From the NCBI GenBank assembly GCA_003650445.1, contig QMQE01000004.1:1-29013 (forward strand): DNA of 29,013 bases. Direction: 5' to 3'. A model generated the notes under the pieces. It made no database searches, was not told the DNA's origin, and was given only the letters and a program-made list of their open reading frames with translations. The stretch is from Acidobacteriota bacterium. GTDB lineage: Bacteria; Acidobacteriota; Holophagae; Thermotomaculales; Thermotomaculaceae. Shown one piece after another: positions 1 to 5,861 of the stretch (position 1 is the first letter of the stretch; each line of letters opens with the position of its first letter). Both the position numbers and the translations under genes were made by a program.

Positions 1-115
1 ATGATTTTTACGATGATTAATACAACATCCCCAACAACGCACCCGCACATGTAATAAATTTATACCACAGTTTACTGGATGGTTCTACACGATTCTGCCC
101 CAATGTGAAGGATAA

Positions 116-149
116 TGCAACAATTGTTGCACATTTTAACAATATGCAA
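116..149. promoter_or_regulatory. Two overlapping palindromes, candidate operator
   Basis: Positions 116-131 form a perfect 16-bp palindrome (TGCAACAATTGTTGCA). Its right half, TTGCA at 127-131, is also the left arm of a second, imperfect palindrome at 127-149, which ends in TGCAA at 145-149 and pairs at 9 of 11 positions. The result is three TGCAA/TTGCA half-sites in alternating orientation just upstream of the predicted -35 box at 152. This is a typical place for a transcription-factor operator controlling the cytochrome operon. I cannot assign a regulator family: the half-site is not the FNR or DNR consensus as I know them. Confidence 0.5.
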
Positions 150-151
150 GT

Positions 152-179
152 TTGCGCATGTTCTGATATTTGGTATAGT
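152..179 (+). promoter_or_regulatory. Putative sigma70-type promoter of the cytochrome operon
   Basis: TTGCGC at 152-157 and TATAGT at 174-179 are separated by 16 bp. They would start transcription near 186, leaving a leader of about 48 bases before the ATG at 234. The -10 box is good and the -35 box is moderate. The adjoining palindromes at 116-149 support this being a regulated promoter. Confidence 0.45.
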
Positions 180-233
180 ATTGTCAAGATAACTCGCCGG
201 GGCCTTCCGGCAAAATCTTGAAAGGGAGGGGAA

Positions 234-1034
234 ATGAAATCAATACTTGGAATCCTGTTGATTCTGGCCATGCTGTCAGGGTGCAACCATTCAACTGCAC
301 CGGCACCGACCCGGGAAATCGTAACAACCATTCCAGGCTTCAGCTTTGCTAAGATTTCCCCCGGCACTTTCCAGATGGGCAGTTCAAGGGTGGATCGGGA
401 AAAGGCGGATGATGAGTTGCCCCGCCATACAGTCCGGATCAGCTATGGTTTTTGCATGGGGAAAACCGAGGTAACGGTGGGACAATACCGGAAATTTGCC
501 TTGGAAACGGGGCATGAATTGCCGGAAGAGATAAAAAACGCCGCCGATTCGTTTCCTGCAACGGGAATCAGTTGGCAGGACACTCAGGATTTTATCAGCT
601 GGCTCAATCAAAAAGATCCCCGTCATCAGTATCGTTTGCCCAGTGAGGCGGAATGGGAATACGCCTGCCGGGCGGGAAGTTCCGGGCCGCGGTTTTTCAG
701 CGACGGGACAAGTCGGCTGGATCAGTATGCCTGGTACTGGAATAATTCAGAAAAACACAGCCATCCGGTTGGAAAACTCAGGCCAAATCTCTGGGGCCTC
801 TATGACATGTATGGGAATGTGTACGAATGGGTGAATGACTGGTATAATGAAACATACTATCAGGAATCACCCGAAACGGATCCAAAGGGTCCAGAAAGCG
901 GCAGCGCGAAGGTGTACAGAGGTGGTGGATGGTCCTGCAATCCCGATTATTGCCGTTCGTCATTTCGCAATTACGGGCCGCCTGACAAAAAGAGCGCAAG
1001 CGTGGGGTTCCGCCTTGTGATGGAAACGAAGTGA
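234..1034 (+). CDS. Lipoprotein with formylglycine-generating enzyme (SUMF1/FGE) domain
   Basis: The 266-residue protein begins with a lipoprotein signal peptide ending in the lipobox LSGC (C17), so it should be lipid-anchored in the cell envelope. The rest is an SUMF1/FGE-sulfatase domain: an early GTFQMGS motif, ETEV-like KTEVTVGQY, RLPSEAEWEYA near residue 135, YGNVYEWVNDW, and a C-terminal RGGGWSC...YC block and GFRLV. Both cysteines that bind copper in true formylglycine-generating enzymes are present at the right spacing (C235 and C240, CNPDYC), whereas many bacterial SUMF1-domain proteins lack them. FGE proper oxidises a cysteine of sulfatases to formylglycine. No sulfatase is encoded here, so the substrate is unknown. 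A strong AGGGAGGGG ribosome site precedes the ATG. It is the first gene of the cytochrome operon, with 60 bases to the next gene. Confidence 0.85.
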   Translation: MKSILGILLILAMLSGCNHSTAPAPTREIVTTIPGFSFAKISPGTFQMGSSRVDREKADDELPRHTVRISYGFCMGKTEVTVGQYRKFALETGHELPEEIKNAADSFPATGISWQDTQDFISWLNQKDPRHQYRLPSEAEWEYACRAGSSGPRFFSDGTSRLDQYAWYWNNSEKHSHPVGKLRPNLWGLYDMYGNVYEWVNDWYNETYYQESPETDPKGPESGSAKVYRGGGWSCNPDYCRSSFRNYGPPDKKSASVGFRLVMETK

Positions 1035-1094
1035 ATGCTTTAGAGCTGTGTCCGGATCGGTTCCGGTACTGAAATTATATTTCTCGGGGGGAAA

Positions 1095-1796
1095 ATGACT
1101 GAGAACAACACAATTGTCCGGTTTACGTTGAATGAACGGATTCAACATTTACTGGCTATCATCGCTTTCATTATGCTGTTTGTGTCCGGGTTTGCGTTGA
1201 AGTACAGTGACAATGCCATCGGCAAATGGCTGATCCATCTGCTGGGAGGGATGGAAAATCGCTCCACTGTCCACTATCTGGGTGGGATATTGCTCATTGT
1301 CATTGGGCTCTATCACATTCTTTATCTTTTCGTTACTTCACGGGGCAGGGACCAGTTTCACCGCCTGTTGTTTCGGGCTGCAGACTGGAAAGCGATTCGC
1401 GCTTCATTTTTCAACCTATTTTCTTTCAGGCGGCCGGCAATCGCCCATGGCCGATTTACCACAAGGCAGAAACTGCAGTTCTGGCTGGTAGTGGGAGGCT
1501 CCCTGTCCATGGGCGTTTCAGGACTCCTCATCTGGTTTCACGATGAAACTATGTCGCTGTTTTCCAAGTGGTTCTGGGATTTTCTCTTTGTACTCCACAG
1601 TCACGGTGCCATGCTGGTGTTTCTGGTGATTGTCATCTGGCACATGTACGATGTGCACCTCAGGGAGGCATTTCCAATGGATAACTCCTGGCTGAACGGC
1701 AGATTTTCATTGGAACGGCTGAAAGCTGAGCATCCACTTGAATATGAAGAACTTCTTGCTTCCGGTCAAATAGAGGATAAAGAAGATGAAAAGTAA
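1095..1796 (+). CDS. Cytochrome b (formate dehydrogenase gamma/cytochrome b561-type) membrane subunit
   Basis: The protein has 233 residues and four or five hydrophobic segments. Histidines sit at the expected places for dihaem b binding: RIQH near residue 18, VHYL near 60, the YHILY segment near 74, LHSHG near 168 and WHMYDVH near 183. This is the pattern of the FdnI/HydC-like cytochrome b family, which exchanges electrons between a periplasmic partner and the membrane quinone pool. It ends in a cytoplasmic tail containing EHPLEYEELL, a motif repeated almost exactly at the end of the second cytochrome b (2841-3782), so the two are probably paralogues. A GGGGGG tract precedes the ATG. The last 11 bases overlap the next cytochrome gene, so translation is probably coupled. 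The quinone and direction of electron flow are not visible. Confidence 0.85.
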   Translation: MTENNTIVRFTLNERIQHLLAIIAFIMLFVSGFALKYSDNAIGKWLIHLLGGMENRSTVHYLGGILLIVIGLYHILYLFVTSRGRDQFHRLLFRAADWKAIRASFFNLFSFRRPAIAHGRFTTRQKLQFWLVVGGSLSMGVSGLLIWFHDETMSLFSKWFWDFLFVLHSHGAMLVFLVIVIWHMYDVHLREAFPMDNSWLNGRFSLERLKAEHPLEYEELLASGQIEDKEDEK

Positions 1797-2844
1797 ATTC
1801 ATTCTCTTGATTCTTCTTTTTTCTCCTTCCTTTGTCTTTTCACAGAATCAGATCAGAAAATGTATAATCTGTCATCAGAAACCGAATATTCATAAAGTAA
1901 TGGCAACCGGTATTGAGCGTTCGGTGTATGTGGACAAGAAAGTACTCAAAAACTCTGTCCATCGGAACCTCAAGTGCCAGGATTGCCACGTAGATGTGAC
2001 ATCCATCCCCCACCAGGGACTGAAAATCGGCCGGGTGAACTGTGCACGTTGCCACTTCAACGGAAATAACCTGGGGGCGCCGAACTCTCCCATGTATCAG
2101 CAGTTCTGGGAATCAGTTCACGGCAAGAAGTTTAAAGCCGACGACCCGGGAGCGCCCCGCTGCCAGACCTGCCATGGTGGCCACAATGTGTTTAAGCCCT
2201 CGGATTCCCGTTCCACCGTTTATAAGAAAAATGTTCCAGCCACCTGTGGCCGGTGCCATAAAAAAGAGCTAAAGGACTATTCCGGCAGCATTCACGGTGT
2301 CGCGATTCTGCAGAAAGGGATTCTAAATGTCCCGGTCTGCACCGACTGCCACGGGAAACACGACGTATATTCGTCCAACATGTCAGCATCCCATACCAGT
2401 AAACAAAATGTCCCCGATACCTGCAGCAGTTGTCATGACAACTACAGCCTGATGAGAAAGTTCAAGCTGACGACGGAACAGGTGCATACTTATACCGGTA
2501 GTTTCCACGGAATCGCACTTCGTTTCGGTGAAAAAACAGTTGCCAACTGCGCCAGTTGTCACGGTACCCACAATATTCGAAAACAGGATGATCCTGCATC
2601 ATCCATCAATCCGGTCAATATCCCCAAGACATGTGGCCAATGCCATAAGGGAGCCAACAAAAATTTTGCAAAAGGGAAAATTCATCTGAATCCGGAAAAC
2701 AAGGATTCCGGCCTGGTTTATTACATCTCGAATTTTTTCTTCTGGCTGACCACATTGACCATGCTGGCCCTTTTTGCACATATTCTGTTGGATTTGAGGC
2801 GAAAGCTTAAGGAAAAAAAGGAAGAGAAGGAGACGCATAAATGA
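1786..2844 (+). CDS. Nine-haem cytochrome c with C-terminal membrane anchor
   Basis: The 352-residue protein has a signal peptide (hydrophobic residues 5-18, likely cleavage after VFS). I count nine CxxCH sites: CIICH at 26, then CQDCH, CARCH, CQTCH, CGRCH, CTDCH, CSSCH, CASCH, and CGQCH at 283. Many extra histidines in SVHGKK, SIHGVA and SFHGIA contexts are likely distal ligands, as in NapC/NrfH- and c3-like multihaem proteins. A transmembrane helix at about 313-335 contains a histidine (FAHILLDLRR) and is followed by a charged cytoplasmic tail. A nine-haem c domain next to a dihaem cytochrome b resembles the two halves of the fused CbcL protein of Geobacter, here as separate genes; that comparison is inference. 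The stop overlaps the next start (ATGA). Confidence 0.88.
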   Translation: MKSKFILLILLFSPSFVFSQNQIRKCIICHQKPNIHKVMATGIERSVYVDKKVLKNSVHRNLKCQDCHVDVTSIPHQGLKIGRVNCARCHFNGNNLGAPNSPMYQQFWESVHGKKFKADDPGAPRCQTCHGGHNVFKPSDSRSTVYKKNVPATCGRCHKKELKDYSGSIHGVAILQKGILNVPVCTDCHGKHDVYSSNMSASHTSKQNVPDTCSSCHDNYSLMRKFKLTTEQVHTYTGSFHGIALRFGEKTVANCASCHGTHNIRKQDDPASSINPVNIPKTCGQCHKGANKNFAKGKIHLNPENKDSGLVYYISNFFFWLTTLTMLALFAHILLDLRRKLKEKKEEKETHK

Positions 2845-3782
2845 ACACTGAAAAACTCAAAGAGTCGATTTCTCTCAGAGTTGCGGATTCCGTATTAAAA
2901 AAAATTGCCGGAGATTTAGCCATTCCCCGTGGACGGGCAGGAAGACGGCTGCGCCGGGAGGCGGAAAACCTTGCATATATTGAAATTGACCGGCTGGTTA
3001 CCACCATGTCGGATGAAATTGCCGGCGCTGTCCAACCGAGGGTGGAGGCCCGAATAAGACAAATTCTCTTTGCTGACAAACCGGAAGAATCCCGCATGTT
3101 CAACCGCTTCAGCCTCAATATTAGAACTCAGCACTGGGTTATGGCAGTAAGCGTGATTATTCTTGTGATTACCGGAATGCCGATAAAATTTTCCAATGCC
3201 GCCTTTTCTGCCTTTATTCTAAAGTTGCTCGGTGGGATTGAGGTCAGTCGGGTTCTCCATCGTATCGGTGCTACGGGGTTGATTTTTGTCTCTGTTTATC
3301 ATCTTTTTTTCATCATTTTCACGAAAGAGGGCCGAGCAAATTTCAAACTGATGATTCCCACGCCGAAAGATGCTGCAGATATTCTTATGAATATTCGATA
3401 TTTCCTTGGCCGTTCAAGGGAAAAACCAAAATTCGGTCGGTATTCCTACATTGAAAAATTTGACTACTGGGCAGTCTACTGGGGGTGTATTGTCATGATC
3501 TGCTCCGGTACAGTCCTCTGGTTCAATAATTTTTTTATGCACAATTTCCCTCTTCTCATTCAGCATGTTGCCAAAATTATGCACTCCGATGAAGCCCTTC
3601 TCGCTACACTGGCGATTGTATTCTGGCATATGTACAACGCACACCTGAATCCGTCCAAGTTTCCCGCCAACATGGTGATTTTTACCGGGAAACTGTCAGA
3701 AGAGGAGATGATTGAAGAGCACCCGTTGGAGTATGAACAGTTGACCGGCCACAGGGAGGAAGACCAAGATGAAAAAAAATAG
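2841..3782 (+). CDS. Second cytochrome b subunit with a novel N-terminal extension
   Basis: The protein has 313 residues. Residues from about 90 onward match the cytochrome b of the first gene: NIRTQHWVMAV, VLHRIGATG, VYHLFF, and FWHMYNAHLNPSKFP near the end, then the tail EHPLEYEQL. These supply the histidines expected for two b haems. The first 85 residues are an added cytoplasmic, charged, mostly helical region rich in arginine and alanine (IPRGRAGRRLRREAENLAY, then a second amphipathic stretch). I do not recognise it with confidence. The gene starts in an ATGA overlap with the nine-haem cytochrome gene and ends 14 bases inside the next one. It probably forms a membrane module with one or both cytochromes c, moving electrons to or from quinone. 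Confidence 0.85.
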   Translation: MNTEKLKESISLRVADSVLKKIAGDLAIPRGRAGRRLRREAENLAYIEIDRLVTTMSDEIAGAVQPRVEARIRQILFADKPEESRMFNRFSLNIRTQHWVMAVSVIILVITGMPIKFSNAAFSAFILKLLGGIEVSRVLHRIGATGLIFVSVYHLFFIIFTKEGRANFKLMIPTPKDAADILMNIRYFLGRSREKPKFGRYSYIEKFDYWAVYWGCIVMICSGTVLWFNNFFMHNFPLLIQHVAKIMHSDEALLATLAIVFWHMYNAHLNPSKFPANMVIFTGKLSEEEMIEEHPLEYEQLTGHREEDQDEKK

Positions 3783-5730
3783 CCACATCCTTTATGCCCT
3801 GCTGTTTGCAATTGCAATCCTTGTTGTATTGCCTTCTCTTTATGTCAGTATCCGGTCCTCTGACCCTGAGTTCTGCCTGTCCTGTCACTATGAAAAACCG
3901 TACTATGATTCATGGAGGGGTTCCAGCCACAGCCAGACCGCCTGCATTGAATGCCACCCCAATCTTCGATACAGAATGCCCTGGTTAACCTTTCGCTACA
4001 TGGTTGGTTTTTATGATATGAAACCCCACGCCTCGGTAAAAACGGAAACCTGCCTCAAATGCCATGACAAGAAAAAACTGTTTCAGGAAAAATTGAAACT
4101 TGTGGACAAAAAGTCGTTCAATCACAAACAGCATTTAAGTGGCCCGCTCCGGGGGATTCAGATGCGCTGTTCTTCCTGTCATTCGCACATCGTTCAGGGC
4201 AACCATAACGTAGTGGAAGAAACTGTCTGTTTTACCTGCCATTTCATGGGGGCTTCTCCATCGGATTCAATAACCGGATGTACTGCCTGCCACGGTACCC
4301 CGAAGGAAACAGTTACCCGCCATGGATTTTCTTTCAACCATAACAAATATCTGAAGTTGGGGGTCTCATGCGGAGAATGCCATGTCAAAATTACAGAAGG
4401 TACGGGAAAGCTGGTTGATGGAGCCTGCCACAGCTGTCATGTTGAGCCTCAGGAAAAGCCATCCAACGAAGCTATTCATACGATTCATGTAAGCGGGCAG
4501 GGCATTGACTGTTTTGAATGCCATGGAAATATCCGACACGGAAACCTGAAGATGGTGAAAACGTTTGACACGAGTTGCAAAAATTGCCATGAAAATCTTC
4601 ATTCCGCCCAGAAATCCCTGTATATGGGTGTTGGGGGGAAAGGTCTGGGCGACTACCCCAGCCGGATGTTTGCCGCACAGGTCACCTGCCGGGGCTGTCA
4701 CACCAAATCGGTAAAGAAAAAAAGAGCCTTTGTCGCCGAATCCACACGGATGCCGGCACCGGCAGCCTGCGTAGCCTGTCATCAGCCAGGCTATGACAGC
4801 ATGTTGAAAGACTGGCAACACTCTTTCAAATTCATGCTGAATTACGTGGGCAAGCGAATCCATACCGCTGAAACAGCAAAAAGATCGGAGAACAAAAAAA
4901 AGATTATCGGGGAAGCTCACCATAATTTTGGCCTGGTGAAAGGCGGCCACCCTGCGCATAACGTGGAATACAGTGTCAAACTGCTCAAATTCACCCTGGA
5001 TGAAGTGGACAAAATTTCCCCCAAACCGGTTTCAGACCGCCCGAAAGCTCTGCGAACATCGGATGGATATTGCGCCACTCTCTGTCATAACCGGCTGGGG
5101 ATGCCGGAGAATCTGCTCTTTCAGGGAAAAGTTGACTTTCCCCATCAGGACCACATCCGAACACTGGGGACCTCGTGCGGTCGGTGTCACTCAGTGGAAC
5201 AGCATGGTTTGACGAAATTAACCCTGGCGCAATGCAACACCTGTCATCATCAGGAGTTGAAAAACGTGGAAGACCGGTGTGCAAGTTGCCATGGGACGGA
5301 AAAGCAGTTATTCAACGGGAAACTTTCCGGTTTTGAAGCAGGAGACCCAAACCCCATGCTGCGTCAGGTTTCCTGCACAGACTGCCATGATGTGACAGAT
5401 GGAAGCGTTGTTACCGTTGAGGCGGTCCGTGCCGCCTGTCTCAATTGCCACGAAAAGGAGTACGGGGATATGCTGGACGAATGGCTTGAGACAGGAATCA
5501 GCCACCGGAATGACCTTGAGAAGCGAATTGCGGAACTACAGACAGCCTCAGACAATAAACAGAAAATTTCCAGAAAAGACGCCAAGCTTGTGGAACACAG
5601 ATTCAGAAGAATCCGCAAAGTGGAAAGTTATTTCAAGAGCATGGCCTATATCCATAACCCGGATTATGCGGAAACCCTGTACGAGTCTGCTGTTGAGGAT
5701 TACGATGTAATCAGGGAAAAAATAAAATAA
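3769..5730 (+). CDS. Giant multihaem cytochrome c, 17 CxxCH plus one CxxxCH
   Basis: The 653-residue protein has an uncleaved-looking N-terminal helix (residues 7-27) followed at once by CLSCH (36) and CIECH (59), the arrangement of NapC/NirT membrane-anchored quinol dehydrogenases. I count 17 canonical CxxCH motifs and one unusual CATLCH (435-440), so up to 18 c haems. Two haem-poor helical stretches carry the same HN-x-x-Y motif, one at about 384-412 (H397/N398/Y401) and one at the C-terminus (H629/N630/Y633). This hints at two modules: haems 1-12, and the CxxxCH site plus haems 13-17. The HN-x-x-Y helix resembles the C-terminal helices of nitrite-reductase-like multihaem families. Whether the protein is an enzyme or only an electron wire cannot be told. 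It is the last gene of the operon, with GGGAGGA upstream of the ATG and a terminator 28 bases after the stop. Confidence 0.88.
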   Translation: MKKNSHILYALLFAIAILVVLPSLYVSIRSSDPEFCLSCHYEKPYYDSWRGSSHSQTACIECHPNLRYRMPWLTFRYMVGFYDMKPHASVKTETCLKCHDKKKLFQEKLKLVDKKSFNHKQHLSGPLRGIQMRCSSCHSHIVQGNHNVVEETVCFTCHFMGASPSDSITGCTACHGTPKETVTRHGFSFNHNKYLKLGVSCGECHVKITEGTGKLVDGACHSCHVEPQEKPSNEAIHTIHVSGQGIDCFECHGNIRHGNLKMVKTFDTSCKNCHENLHSAQKSLYMGVGGKGLGDYPSRMFAAQVTCRGCHTKSVKKKRAFVAESTRMPAPAACVACHQPGYDSMLKDWQHSFKFMLNYVGKRIHTAETAKRSENKKKIIGEAHHNFGLVKGGHPAHNVEYSVKLLKFTLDEVDKISPKPVSDRPKALRTSDGYCATLCHNRLGMPENLLFQGKVDFPHQDHIRTLGTSCGRCHSVEQHGLTKLTLAQCNTCHHQELKNVEDRCASCHGTEKQLFNGKLSGFEAGDPNPMLRQVSCTDCHDVTDGSVVTVEAVRAACLNCHEKEYGDMLDEWLETGISHRNDLEKRIAELQTASDNKQKISRKDAKLVEHRFRRIRKVESYFKSMAYIHNPDYAETLYESAVEDYDVIREKIK

Positions 5731-5757
5731 ACCCCCAGGCGGTCCATTAATTATTGC

Positions 5758-5797
5758 AATAAGGAGAGAAAGATTGAACTTTTCTCTCCTTATTTTT
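5758..5797 (+). terminator. Rho-independent terminator of the cytochrome operon
   Basis: Positions 5758-5771 pair perfectly with 5781-5794 (14-bp stem, core AAGGAGAGAAA / TTTCTCTCCTT) around a 9-base loop. More T residues follow, to 5797. It lies 28 bases after the stop of the giant cytochrome gene and 65 bases before the next gene, so it separates the two transcription units. Confidence 0.85.
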
Positions 5798-5825
5798 CCC
5801 TCCATCCGGGAGGATGCACTGCAGA

Positions 5826-5855
5826 TTGTGTATCGGCTTTTTTTTCTGGTAAAAT
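5826..5855 (+). promoter_or_regulatory. Putative promoter of the sensor diguanylate cyclase
   Basis: TTGTGT at 5826-5831 and TAAAAT at 5850-5855 are separated by 18 bp containing a T8 tract. Transcription would start at about 5862, which is the A of the ATG, and no good Shine-Dalgarno sequence precedes that ATG. The pair therefore suggests a leaderless mRNA. Confidence 0.35.
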
Positions 5856-5861
5856 GGCAAT

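Noticed and set aside
17..367. Minus-strand frame of 116 codons across the start of the window
   Set aside because: It overlaps the lipoprotein start and the promoter/palindrome region, and has no family features or ribosome site.
1861..2646. Nine-haem cytochrome as a nitrite or tetrathionate reductase
   Set aside because: No CxxCK or other lysine-ligated active-site haem motif is seen; only standard CxxCH sites.
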